54,760 nt of DNA. Origin: CAZDUS01 sp964508705. Its GTDB lineage: Bacteria; Verrucomicrobiota; Kiritimatiellia; CAIKKV01; CAITUY01. The DNA lies in NCBI GenBank assembly GCA_964508705.1, contig CAZDUS010000012.1, positions 1 to 54,760 of the forward strand, read 5' to 3'. Of this stretch, positions 18,301-25,121 are shown piece after piece (positions within the stretch are counted from its first letter, which is position 1; each line of letters starts with the position of its first letter). Both the position numbers and the translations under genes were made by a program. The notes below the pieces were generated by a model. That model ran no database searches. It was not told the origin of the DNA and saw nothing but the letters and a program-made list of their open reading frames with translations.

Positions 18301-18387
18301 ATCAGCGGCAATCGCCGCAAGCGAAAAACAGCACAACACCATAAACGCAATCGCTGAACACTGAATTCGACTGATGACTGATTTCAT
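12382..18387 (-). CDS. Giant inverse autotransporter with Tyr/Gly-rich beta-helix passenger
   Basis: 2001 residues. The order is: signal peptide (1-28), Ala/Pro/Ser/Thr-rich periplasmic linker (about 29-80), an inverse-autotransporter beta-barrel (about 80-345; FVEPRGSLND, FNFGVGYRNL, LGANVFYDH, GFGLEFLSKW), a charged linker, then a parallel beta-helix passenger opening at VDDDNQSGKEDGSWEHPYSS and closing with DNWWGSVDP. As in intimin/invasin, the barrel is N-terminal and the passenger would be outside the cell. From about residue 770 to 1780 rungs of the type NGDAxVSxxxVxAxxNG-GIxVGGYGA alternate with about ten 30-40 residue inserts rich in Tyr, Ser, Gly, Asp and Trp. There is no LysM, no Ig-like domain and no C-terminal lectin. 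ATG 18387 has AAAGGAG seven bases ahead; the frame runs on to 18429. Role inferred: adhesion or surface display. Confidence 0.85.
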   Translation of the reverse strand: MKSVISRIQCSAIAFMVLCCFSLAAIAADPAPAAASVKATETSSSKVAPATSAPSTTPAPAEQPAVASAATPLPPAQITIGGLFSDNGAEGYGDVLIPVLMIKSGLLFVEPRGSLNDSDEQEFNFGVGYRNLFPDKNFILGANVFYDHRETSLDNGFDQFGFGLEFLSKWVDARANYYLPEDDVKVADRYVVSSSQVTESQGHGGEVTGDGNQIVQETYITDSTYDVQVQQHYQIYEQALEGFDCEVGALLPIPVVQDYADVKAFVGYYDFDSDINDRVKGMKARLEIRPMPSVYVDAVYHEDDELYGSTYSVGARAVMPFDLVALSNGKSPFAGALDGFKLSKTKAPLSSRLTEMVIRDLHVRTDESKPEEVIEDRILKSKTLVSKKNRDKKTVVIKEDVTFVDDDNQSGKEDGSWEHPYSSIQEGVNDPRSMVYVRDAGREYYENVVMTDGVILWGSGCPIYGRGDRFLGGVYPVVNGGGNGPAITLANNTTVAGFEITQPDEFLKNAPSFGQPGILGVNVTGVDVHCNYIHGSGSTGHGIQISNYGMTQFEGSFWNNRITDVRGSGMALGFYDVDEVNLEVYGNTVTDADQDGIAINAVYGSGLATILVDDNVTSGNGWDGLEVDARDFHDVNVQITRHTAEGNYGSGVDLAVSAHDSAMVLLEDVVATDNENGININYVSAGYGATVLMSDIDASGNYDNGILFGRYGQGSPIYTANGEAFLGMANVVANNNGGSGIRFDNNGYYSSYSYSDGYGDSYYYDIEVGSGDPAVASGNGDASIYLANIEASQNGAYGIFFGGGGAKAYNGDAIVSMDGIEANDNGRSGIYVAQDYAHYGYSGHFSDYADYGWGYSSYSFSGYMYMSQEAPNALADATYGDASVYMTEVTATGNGFNEERTGKANGYGAYGIYIGGYGARSYAGDALFYMDEVDVSGNSDGGLRVAQSDNYWYYYLNNSHYDASYGDTSYYGYSMGWYSENPIPAAVAHAVNGDATVVLSDVLASYNWGNGIYVGGYGAHSSGYGEASFRAHNVTADGNWGDGIHFAQLNYGYGYSRSENWSDSSGYGYSGNSYYSSYGYSAGYSYGSGIAVANGRASVVFENVSASGNYGDGIYVGGPGAKSWNDDASVSFYDVSADYNSDSGIVFDQNSSRSSWQAEYGYSMYTDYGYADWSVNREWDWDQSATYGNAIAVSYGYYGDAMVSFYGVSADYNGYGYGKEGYYGNYGSYGIYVGGSGAVAHNGDASVYFENVNADGNVDGGIHFASSRHFVGSSGRYGYSIDVGNGAYGYSYYGSYGYSSAAEWAPGVAVAYNGDAVVSLYNVSASYNGDDGIHLASYGARAYNGDATFIMENVEASGNYGDGIHFGMNRSYYDRNWNYDDDYYAGGGASYSYYNSWGESHGDWTWGNAVAEAEYGSAYVSMVNVSANWNNGNGIFVGGYGALAAGGDATFAMYNVDAYANAGDGIHFAQDYASYDYWSYVDEFEGGYSYYGYYSSDYNNWFYSDAGYGNAVAFSDGGDATVSMIDIDADMNGVGYGYKDQGYYGYGHGLGYGIFIGGYGAFATDGTASFLMEDVSAEDNAASGIFFAADYGYSNGGSYNYWYDYDYYSSSNYSYYDDWASPVAVARSEYGSAYATFEGVDASYNGYGYYSSYSSYGIHLGYGAVAYYGDAVLVMDDVNANWNSHEGIAFHAGWGYGSDYNYSYNTYGAYGPYYDSYYYWTPVAMALTSYGDATARLTDVDAIGNGDEGICVQGIGAAVTTLDFGYGYGYGYGYGFGYGYGNATLILDGVDASANDEGGVYIEIFGSMTDEGDAIVDIIDSQFSDNQDDSGVDFDWGYAAVSGDGDASVRYLDVDASWNDGDGIQGGGALAFGYHGNASVDADGLTASYNDGDGLDIEIYSDEGTAGFLMADSVLAYNDDNGLDIEAYTWDGDIFLCMGLGEFIGGNNSVYDNDNYDVSNNGDGLLWAEDNWWGSVDPYSYASFDGAVEIDPWLLSDPNDE
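13021..16150 (-). repeat. Repeat region encoding alternating beta-helix rungs and Tyr-rich inserts
   Basis: DNA inside the giant gene coding for repeated two-rung modules of about 100-130 residues. One rung carries IYVGGYGA-like text, the next IHFAQ-like text, and the latter is followed by an insert dominated by Tyr, Gly and Ser. A second, shorter insert site (NGYGYGKEGYYGNYGSYG and relatives) recurs in at least four modules. Codons for the repeats vary (TAC and TAT mixed), so the protein motif is conserved better than the DNA, pointing to old repeats under selection rather than a fresh expansion. Confidence 0.8.
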
Positions 18388-18441
18388 AAAGCGACTCCTT
18401 TCACATATCCAAAAAGAGACACAATTCAACCAGCGGTAATA

Positions 18442-18512
18442 TGTCTATCAGCACCACCAGGGTCGGTCAAGGCTAAAAATAGATTTTTTTCATTTTTTCT
18501 TATTTTTATCTA
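18442..18512 (-). promoter_or_regulatory. Candidate promoter with AT-rich UP element for the autotransporter
   Basis: Minus-strand -35 TTGACC (18470-18465) and -10-like TAGACA (18447-18442) are 17 bp apart, about 55 bp before the start codon. Directly upstream, 18474-18512 is a phased A/T tract (runs of A and T separated by short breaks), a good UP-element candidate. The -10 is weak, so activation or the UP element may be needed. Confidence 0.45.
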
Positions 18513-18669
18513 AACTCACAACCACAAGCATAGGCATTGATATTCCATATCATTTCCGCCATGCGTTATGCGAATACAACACTTTTCGACGTCATTACCG
18601 CATAGCCTTTCTCATTTTTGATGTTGCCGCACCATAGTCGCAACCTTATCTTTAAGTCAGAGGTGGCAC

Positions 18670-19452
18670 ATGAAAACAAGCATCTATTACTTTTCTGGGA
18701 CCGGAAACTCACTCCGCATCACACGCGACTTAGCTAAAGCCCTCGGAGACACGGAAATTGTGGCAATCCCACTCGCCATCAAGCAACCCGACCTTCCTCC
18801 GGTGGATCAAGTAGGATTTGTCTTCCCCGTCTACGCTTGGGGCCTGCCTCTGATAGTCGCCCGCTTCTGCCAGCGGTTCCAAGCCCCAGCATCCACGTAC
18901 TGCTTCGGTGTAGCCACCTGCGGCGGCAGTGCCGGTGGAACTCTCGCTCAACTGGAACAGTTATTAGCCTCAAAGGGGCTAACCCTTTCCCTTGGAGCTG
19001 TGTTGAAAATGCCGGGAAATTACACACCCCTTTATGGCGCACCATCCGACACTGCACAGCGCAACCTTTTCGTCAAAGCCGAGGCTCGGATTCCTGCGCT
19101 GGTCGCCGATATCCGCTCGCGTCGTTCAGGCTTGATTGATCGCGGATCCTGGTTTGGGCGCATCTTTTTGTCCGGTTTCATTTATCGTTTTGGCATCCGG
19201 CAGTTTCCAAAGGGCGACGACAAATTTTTCGCCGATTCTAAATGTGATGGTTGCGGCATCTGCGCAAAAGTCTGCCCTGTCGGGAATATTGTTATTCAAG
19301 AAAACCATCCCGCCTGGCAACATAACTGCGAGCAATGCATGGCCTGCCTCCAGTGGTGCCCCCGTGAGGCTATTCAATGCGGTCCCCGCACCGCCAACCG
19401 CCGCCGTTACCACCATCCGGACTTCAAAGCATCCGATTTCATCCTTCCTTAG
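18670..19452 (+). CDS. EFR1-type flavodoxin-ferredoxin protein
   Basis: 260-residue cytoplasmic electron-transfer protein. The N-terminal flavodoxin-like half has the FMN phosphate loop YFSGTGNSLRI (residues about 6-16); the C-terminal part has two 4Fe-4S motifs, CDGCGICAKVCPVGNI and CEQCMACLQWCPREAI. This flavodoxin plus bacterial ferredoxin arrangement is the EFR1 family, common in anaerobes, which suggests an anaerobic or facultative host. The partner enzyme is not apparent; neighbours are the divergent autotransporter and a GT2. Shine-Dalgarno GAGGTGG precedes the ATG. Confidence 0.9.
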   Translation: MKTSIYYFSGTGNSLRITRDLAKALGDTEIVAIPLAIKQPDLPPVDQVGFVFPVYAWGLPLIVARFCQRFQAPASTYCFGVATCGGSAGGTLAQLEQLLASKGLTLSLGAVLKMPGNYTPLYGAPSDTAQRNLFVKAEARIPALVADIRSRRSGLIDRGSWFGRIFLSGFIYRFGIRQFPKGDDKFFADSKCDGCGICAKVCPVGNIVIQENHPAWQHNCEQCMACLQWCPREAIQCGPRTANRRRYHHPDFKASDFILP

Positions 19453-19578
19453 TCCCACTAAACTCTCTAGACTTTATCCTGAACCCTATGCCCCTGCCTT
19501 GTTTCCATTCCACAATCCCATCACAATCCCATCACTTCCCTATTGCTCGCAAGGACCGCGAAAAGTATCTTGCCGTCA

Positions 19579-20334
19579 ATGAACGACATTCTGTCAAAGA
19601 CCCTGATCATTATTCCCGCATTTAACGAAGAAGCCTCCTTGCCCGCATTGCTGGCGGAAGTCCGCACCTCAGCGCCTCTTTCCAATATCCTTGTCATCAA
19701 CGACTGTTCCAGGGACAACACTGCCGCAGTCGCCCGTCAGGCCGGGGTCGAAGTCCTCGACCTACCGTGCAACCTCGGCGTAGGCGGTGCCGTTCAAGCT
19801 GGCTTTTGTTATGCCCTCGTCAGCGGTTACAACTTCGTCCTGCGGTGTGACGGTGACGGCCAGCACCCTCCCTCGGAAATCCCCAAACTGGTTGCAGCCA
19901 TGCAGGCGGGCACCCACGACCTCATCATCGGCTCGCGCTTTGTCTCGGAAAACAACGGATCCTACACCAGCACCGCCTGGCGTAGCGTTGGAATACGGGG
20001 ACTCGCTTTCATCCTGTCCTCGATTTGCCGTGCCCGTGTTACCGATCCCACCTCCGGCTTCCAGATGTTGAATCGGCCACTCCTGGCTTGCTTTGCCGCC
20101 GCATATCCCATGGATTACCCCGAGCCCGAATCGCTAGCCCTGCTTCGGCGGCAAGGCTACACCTTTAAGGAGGTCTCATGTTGCTTCCGTGCCCGGCAGG
20201 GAGGCGTCTCCTCCATCCGCTCCTGGGACGCCCTCTATTACCTGTTAAAAGTTGGCCTGGCGCTACTGGTGGATCGCGCGCGCTCTGTCGATCCACGCCT
20301 CGCCCGCCATAACGTCATCAAGGAGGCCTCATGA
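19579..20334 (+). CDS. Family 2 glycosyltransferase (polyprenyl-phosphate sugar synthase type)
   Basis: 251-residue GT-A fold transferase. LIIIPAFNEEASLP opens the nucleotide-sugar site; DCSRDNT, the catalytic-metal motif DGDGQHPP (DxD-like) and IIGSRFV are those of dolichyl-phosphate mannose/glucose synthase-like enzymes, which load a single sugar onto a polyprenyl phosphate for use by membrane GT39 enzymes. No C-terminal membrane helices are fused; instead a small membrane protein gene overlaps its stop by 4 bp (ATGA). ATG 19579 gives the usual N-terminus, although no Shine-Dalgarno is evident and in-frame TTG codons exist at 19543 and 19570. First gene of the glycan locus. Confidence 0.85.
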   Translation: MNDILSKTLIIIPAFNEEASLPALLAEVRTSAPLSNILVINDCSRDNTAAVARQAGVEVLDLPCNLGVGGAVQAGFCYALVSGYNFVLRCDGDGQHPPSEIPKLVAAMQAGTHDLIIGSRFVSENNGSYTSTAWRSVGIRGLAFILSSICRARVTDPTSGFQMLNRPLLACFAAAYPMDYPEPESLALLRRQGYTFKEVSCCFRARQGGVSSIRSWDALYYLLKVGLALLVDRARSVDPRLARHNVIKEAS

Positions 20335-20864
20335 CCACCCCCGTTCTAACCCTTGGCTCGGTTAGCCTGATCACCATTGGACTTGGCACCGCCTTGCTGG
20401 TCCGAAAACGTTCCCGCTGGTTCCTTGGGCTGGCTTGGATTTCGCTCGGCCTCGCCGTTGCTTTCGCCTTCGTGATCCCCGATCTCACTGGAGGCCACCA
20501 TCAGACGTCAGTCGCCATCCGCATGCGCCTCGTTCTTGGATCCCTTAGTTTTATCGTCCTGATGATCACGCTGGAATCCGTGCGACGATTCGCCATGGAG
20601 GCTCGTTATGCCCTCCTCTGGGTTTTCACCGGACTCATCCTGATGGTGTTCGCTGTTTACCCCGATGCCGTCGGCTGGCTAGCCAAGACAACCGGAATGA
20701 CCTACGTCAGCGCCATTACCATGGTCGTTTTTGCCTTCCTTCTGCTGGTGTCTTTCCACTTCTCCATCGCCCTTTCCAGCCTGCGCGACAACCAGAAGAA
20801 ACTAAGCCAGAAAATCGCCGAGTTGGAATTACGTCTCGAACAATTCAGGAAACAGGACAAATAA
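20331..20864 (+). CDS. DUF2304 family membrane protein
   Basis: 177-residue inner-membrane protein with four hydrophobic segments (about 5-23, 30-50, 63-85 and 92-140 with a break) and a C-terminal coiled-coil tail (SLRDNQKKLSQKIAELELRL). The layout matches DUF2304 proteins, which are regularly encoded directly after a GT2 polyprenyl-sugar synthase and are thought to anchor or assist it. The start codon overlaps the GT2 stop, so the pair is translationally coupled. Precise role unknown. Confidence 0.75.
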   Translation: MTTPVLTLGSVSLITIGLGTALLVRKRSRWFLGLAWISLGLAVAFAFVIPDLTGGHHQTSVAIRMRLVLGSLSFIVLMITLESVRRFAMEARYALLWVFTGLILMVFAVYPDAVGWLAKTTGMTYVSAITMVVFAFLLLVSFHFSIALSSLRDNQKKLSQKIAELELRLEQFRKQDK

Positions 20865-21003
20865 AAGACTAATCGTGATCCCGATAGCGGGTTATTGATT
20901 CTGTATTCTGACCCAGTTGCTTTAACACGGATCATCACCCAGCAACTCCAGCCGCACACCCACCGACCACGTCAATTCGTCGTCTGGATCATACTTCATC
21001 TGG

Positions 21004-21060
21004 CTGATCGCACGCCCTGTCGACCCCGCCTCGCCCGCCATAACGTCGTCGAGAGGCTTA
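21004..21060 (+). pseudogene. Relic of the 3' end of a GT2 gene
   Basis: This stretch repeats the last codons of the GT2 gene at about 20272-20331: 21 bases are identical (20296-20316 and 21027-21047), and one reading frame gives PRLARHNVVERL against PRLARHNVIKEAS. It has no start or catalytic part, so it is a fragment left by duplication, deletion or recombination at the junction where gene direction flips. Confidence 0.6.
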
Positions 21061-21076
21061 ATCCATGCGCCCCGTC

Positions 21077-21670
21077 TTATGACTTCTCACCTTCAAAAGG
21101 TGGCATCGTAACATGATTGGGCGCATTCACTCCCTGCCTCGAAACCACCTGAATAACGGTTTTGAATAGGATGCGTACATCCAGCGCGAACGACTGATGA
21201 TCAACATACCATACATCCCGAGCCAGACGATCCTCCCATGAAGAAGCATTACGGCCATTCACCTGCGCCCACCCCGTAAGTCCTGGTTTAACATCATGCC
21301 GCCGCCGTTGTTCGGGAGTGTAGCGGGGAAGATACTCCATCAAAAGGGGACGCGGTCCGACCAATGACATATCGCCCTTCAGTACATTGAGCAGTTCCGG
21401 CAGCTCATCCGCGCTACTCTTACGCAAAAATGTCCCCAGCTTCGTCATTCGCAGCTCATCGGGAAGTGGTGTACCATCTGCCGCAAATTGATCTCTCATC
21501 GTTCGAAATTTAACCAAACGGAATGGTTTCCCATTGAGACCCGGACGCTGCTGACTGAAGAACACAGGCCGCCCGAGGCGGATCCTGATTAGCAGAGCCA
21601 CGAACAACATCACAGGACTGAGTAGAACCAAACCGGCAAAAGCCCCAGCAATATCAACTATGCGTTTCAT
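21077..21670 (-). CDS. pglC: PglC-like phosphosugar transferase (monotopic PGT)
   Basis: 197-residue membrane enzyme that transfers a sugar phosphate from a UDP-sugar to undecaprenyl phosphate, starting a glycan on the lipid carrier. One re-entrant N-terminal hydrophobic helix (about 6-26) is followed by the catalytic signature SADELPELLNVLKGDMSLVG, VGPRPL and PGLTGWAQVNGRN. Length and the tail (YVDHQSFALDVRI) match Campylobacter PglC rather than the long WbaP/WcaJ type, which have four extra TMs. ATG 21670 overlaps the flippase stop by 4 bp. With PglF, PglE and PglD homologues 9-13 kb away, the substrate is probably UDP-di-N-acetylbacillosamine. Confidence 0.87.
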   Translation of the reverse strand: MKRIVDIAGAFAGLVLLSPVMLFVALLIRIRLGRPVFFSQQRPGLNGKPFRLVKFRTMRDQFAADGTPLPDELRMTKLGTFLRKSSADELPELLNVLKGDMSLVGPRPLLMEYLPRYTPEQRRRHDVKPGLTGWAQVNGRNASSWEDRLARDVWYVDHQSFALDVRILFKTVIQVVSRQGVNAPNHVTMPPFEGEKS

Positions 21671-22992
21671 GACCCCTTTCTTACCTTTTGCAACGTGTGG
21701 CCGATAATCTGACTCCACGCATGGAAATCTTCACGGGTCGGCGTCCACCAAACGTGAGGCACGCCCGGGTCGGCGCGCCGAAATTCATACCTACCCCACG
21801 ATAACATCACTAGTCGCGAAATCGAAACAGCCATGGCTGCGCCTATACAACCGTAAACGGGCAACAACCACCAGACCAGTCCGCCGGCTAACACCGCCCC
21901 CATCCACGCCAGAATAGTCGGGACTTTGTGCTGGTTTTGCGCAAGAAAACAAGTGGAAACAACCGTAATCCCTGTAGTGGCCCAAGCTCCCGGGACCATG
22001 ATCAAGGCCAGTTTCCCTACCTCAGTAAAATCCTTCCCAAATATTGGTTCCGCCAACGCTATGCCCAGCACCGTTACCCCCACTGCAATCAATAGAGTAA
22101 TCGGGTGTGTTAGGCGCACCACTCGGCTCGCCCGGATAAACACCTCCGCGCGAGACAACCCTGACCAGCGAGGCAAAACAAACGCGATGATCATCGAGGG
22201 AATTACCATGGTTGTATCAATCAGCATCATCGCCACCGAAAATACGCCGACATCTGCAGCGTTACAACGCACCGAAAGAACCATCACGACAACCTGCAAA
22301 TAAATGATGGAACCCGCTCCCATGGCAGTTGATTTCGCCGCATACTGGAGAAAAGATCCCCAGTGGAAACTTCGCTCCTCCGTCCCCTCTTGACTGGCCA
22401 CCTGCTTAAGCACCAGATATAAACTGTACATACCCATGACCGCAGGCAGCAAAACCATACAAACAGCAACCACCAGCACATCTAGGTTCCCGCGAAACAC
22501 CAGAAGCACGCCAATCAGGGCAGGATACGCAATGGATCCATAAGCAAACAGCCAATTGACCGCAGATTGATTTCGTAAACCTATAAGTATCGCGTAGAAA
22601 AGGCTGCACAACAACTGAACGGCAAACAGCGATGCAAACAACCCAAGCGGTATTTCGGGATGCCCGATGATGTCCTGAACCAAAATACCACCTGTAACAA
22701 CCAACCCTGTGGCGACGAACACATATGGAAAAACGCACTTAAAGAATCGGCGGGCATGCCAAGGTCGCGCCCCCAGCTCATAAATCACAGCCAGATGTAT
22801 CCCGTAGGAAAAAAAAGAGGCAAGCAATCCACTCCAAACCCCTAGAATGGTAAGGACTCCTTTCCCTTCGGCCCCCAAAGCACGGGCAATCATTATGTTG
22901 GCGACAAAACTTCCCAACAATCCAGCCGCTCGGGCAAACATCGCCTCATAAGTCAAACGCGCAAATTGGCGGGATACATCAGAAAGACTCAT
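21667..22992 (-). CDS. Wzx-like oligosaccharide flippase
   Basis: 441-residue polytopic protein with about 12 membrane helices. N-terminal ARLTYEAMFARAAGLLGSF and the helix VANIMIARALGAEGKG are typical of Wzx/RfbX (MOP superfamily) flippases that move lipid-linked glycans to the periplasmic face. A GGGG sits just before the ATG. Its stop overlaps the start of the PglC-like gene, and a GT4-type gene ends 130 bp upstream, so it belongs to the leftward block of the locus. Confidence 0.85.
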   Translation of the reverse strand: MSLSDVSRQFARLTYEAMFARAAGLLGSFVANIMIARALGAEGKGVLTILGVWSGLLASFFSYGIHLAVIYELGARPWHARRFFKCVFPYVFVATGLVVTGGILVQDIIGHPEIPLGLFASLFAVQLLCSLFYAILIGLRNQSAVNWLFAYGSIAYPALIGVLLVFRGNLDVLVVAVCMVLLPAVMGMYSLYLVLKQVASQEGTEERSFHWGSFLQYAAKSTAMGAGSIIYLQVVVMVLSVRCNAADVGVFSVAMMLIDTTMVIPSMIIAFVLPRWSGLSRAEVFIRASRVVRLTHPITLLIAVGVTVLGIALAEPIFGKDFTEVGKLALIMVPGAWATTGITVVSTCFLAQNQHKVPTILAWMGAVLAGGLVWWLLPVYGCIGAAMAVSISRLVMLSWGRYEFRRADPGVPHVWWTPTREDFHAWSQIIGHTLQKVRKGS

Positions 22993-23121
22993 ACGCCCCT
23001 TTTACGATAAGACCTGCCCTTGAAAGATACATTCTTAACAAGACAACCAGAAATATTTTTGCGATCAATCCCCACGCCCACCATCCATTTCAAATGCCTG
23101 ACCATAAAGCTCCTCATCCGC

Positions 23122-24153
23122 TTAACGCACCCCCTGCTCCGCCATGCGGATCAGATCAGCCAACTTCGGCGCAATCACCTCCACAGAAAAGTCACGTTCA
23201 ACAGTAGCTCGCCCCGCCTTTCCCATCGCTTCCCGCAACGAACAGTCATTAGCCAGTGTCACCAGTGCCGCCGTCCATTCCTCCTCAGTCACTGCAGCCA
23301 GCCCGCAATTACTGCGGGCTAGTATTTCCCGATTTACCCCCACTGGGGAAACAACAACCGGAATACCGCACGCCATATAAAGAAGCATCTTGTAACTACA
23401 TTTGCCGCGCTCCCATTCCCCGTCTCGTAGCGGCATCAGCCCAATTGAAAATCCAGCGGTTTCCAGCACCTCGTTTTCCTTGGTCCAGGGGATGAACACC
23501 CATCGATCAGCAGGCAAAGCCTGCATTTCCGGACGCACATCAGACACAACCCTCAATACCCAGTCCGGGCAGGCGTTCAGGAAAGCAAGCAAGGACTCCT
23601 GTCGTTCCTCCAAATGCGCAGAATTGCTGGACGACCCTATCCATCCCACGCAAGGTCGATTACTCGCTGCCACAGCAGGGCGCCACCTCTGGGTATCCAC
23701 CGCTGTGGGCAACACCGCTGTTCGACAGCCAATCCCGGAATACCACGCGGCAAGATATTCATTACCACAGATGACCAGATTGCACTGCTCCGCTACACGG
23801 CGGGCGGGATTGCCACCTCGATGAAGATGGATGGCGTCATCCACATCAAGAATTCTTGGCCTGCGGCATAGTGGCTCAAGTGTATACAGGGTCGACACCA
23901 TGGTTGGCTGGAGCAGTGTCACATCACTTCGATGAGTGGCCAACGCTATGCTAAAACGTTCCGCCAACACCGCGCCGCCCCAAAATGGTCGCCACACATG
24001 ACGCCTCGGAGGATAAGCGCTGATCATCGGAATAAAAGGGCGCACCCTGATGCCATGATCAGCCAACGGTCCCACATGCTGCAAAACACGAAACCGCGAG
24101 GAAGGATCGTTCTCCCCGCTCACAACCGCCGCAACTTGAAGAACGTCTTTCAT
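23122..24153 (-). CDS. Glycosyltransferase, GT4-like
   Basis: 343-residue predicted GT-B transferase. Visible family features are NDPSSRFRVLQH near the N-terminus, DVDDAIHL, VICGNEYLAAW, the second-domain start PTAVDTQRW and VGWIGSSSN, and the donor-binding end MLLYMACGIPVVVSPVGVNREI. The start overlaps the methyltransferase stop by 4 bp (24150-24153). Sugar specificity cannot be read from the sequence; it probably adds a residue to the lipid-linked glycan. Confidence 0.85.
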   Translation of the reverse strand: MKDVLQVAAVVSGENDPSSRFRVLQHVGPLADHGIRVRPFIPMISAYPPRRHVWRPFWGGAVLAERFSIALATHRSDVTLLQPTMVSTLYTLEPLCRRPRILDVDDAIHLHRGGNPARRVAEQCNLVICGNEYLAAWYSGIGCRTAVLPTAVDTQRWRPAVAASNRPCVGWIGSSSNSAHLEERQESLLAFLNACPDWVLRVVSDVRPEMQALPADRWVFIPWTKENEVLETAGFSIGLMPLRDGEWERGKCSYKMLLYMACGIPVVVSPVGVNREILARSNCGLAAVTEEEWTAALVTLANDCSLREAMGKAGRATVERDFSVEVIAPKLADLIRMAEQGVR

Positions 24154-25121
24154 TCTCTCCTTGCCCAGAGGGTCATACGACCCGTCTGACCGAATGCTGA
24201 CGCCACAACGGCTGCCGGATATTGTGCCAAACTGAAAGCCAACCCAGCTTTATCAAACGATAAAAGAACCTTCGCCAGGCGAGATGAAGCATTCCTTCCC
24301 TTTATCTTCAGTCCAAGGCTTAATGGAACGTTGTGGAGTAACCGCTGGTGAAGAACCCGCTTCAATGTCCAACCAGTCCGATCCAACAGCCGATTGATCG
24401 TATCCGGTGTGAAATGTTGCAGATGGCAGGGTAGATGCAAAGCAAACCAGTCCTCCTTGAAAATGCGAAACTCCATCGAGGCGGCATTTGGAACAGAAAA
24501 CGCAATCCACCCCCGCGGATAAGTCCATGACCGCAATCGCTCAAAGGCCACCACCGGGTCATGCAGATGTTCTATAGCCATCCACGCAACAACGAGATCA
24601 AACGTATGACCTGGATCTTCCGCTGTTTCCAAGGTGGATTGACAGACTTTCAAACCTTGCTCCCGAGCCCATGCTACCGCCTCGGGATTTATCTCAATCC
24701 CCTCAACCTCCCATCCCGCCACCTTCATCTTCTGCAAATATGATCCCGACGCGCACCCCACCTCCAACAACCGGCCAGGCTTCAAAGGCGGAATGGCATG
24801 ATCACGGAAATCAATGAGCCGCTTGGATAACCGTCGCATAAGCCCTTCTCGTGCCAACCCCACGCCGGCACGAGTCCCCAGATATGGACCATAATCAGCA
24901 GGATAGTAATTCATCATAGCCCGTGGTGACGGTCTTGGATTGGTTCGCATCAGGCGGCAATGCTTGCATCTAACCACCTGGAACACTCCCGGCAAGCCGC
25001 GTAACCGGTCTCTTCCTGCAAGAATGAAATCATCTTCCCGTGTCCCGCACAAGGGACACGGATCGTCCGACAGCTCCTCTATCTCGGTCTTCGAGTCTAC
25101 AGAATTCAAGGACTCAAACAT
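24150..25121 (-). CDS. SAM-dependent methyltransferase with N-terminal Cys4 zinc site
   Basis: 323 residues. An N-terminal zinc-ribbon-like part (CPLCG about residue 22-26, then CKHCRLMRTNPRP) is followed by a class I methyltransferase domain: motif I LLEVGCASGSYLQ, VEGIEINPEA, and LVVAWMAIEHLHDP. This Cys4 plus methyltransferase arrangement is common in polysaccharide loci, where it methylates a sugar or carbamoylates/modifies nucleotide sugars. ATG 25121 overlaps the upstream GT stop by 8 bp and has GGGGA eight bases ahead; the frame runs open to 25310 but without homologous sequence. Confidence 0.85.
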   Translation of the reverse strand: MFESLNSVDSKTEIEELSDDPCPLCGTREDDFILAGRDRLRGLPGVFQVVRCKHCRLMRTNPRPSPRAMMNYYPADYGPYLGTRAGVGLAREGLMRRLSKRLIDFRDHAIPPLKPGRLLEVGCASGSYLQKMKVAGWEVEGIEINPEAVAWAREQGLKVCQSTLETAEDPGHTFDLVVAWMAIEHLHDPVVAFERLRSWTYPRGWIAFSVPNAASMEFRIFKEDWFALHLPCHLQHFTPDTINRLLDRTGWTLKRVLHQRLLHNVPLSLGLKIKGRNASSRLAKVLLSFDKAGLAFSLAQYPAAVVASAFGQTGRMTLWARRE

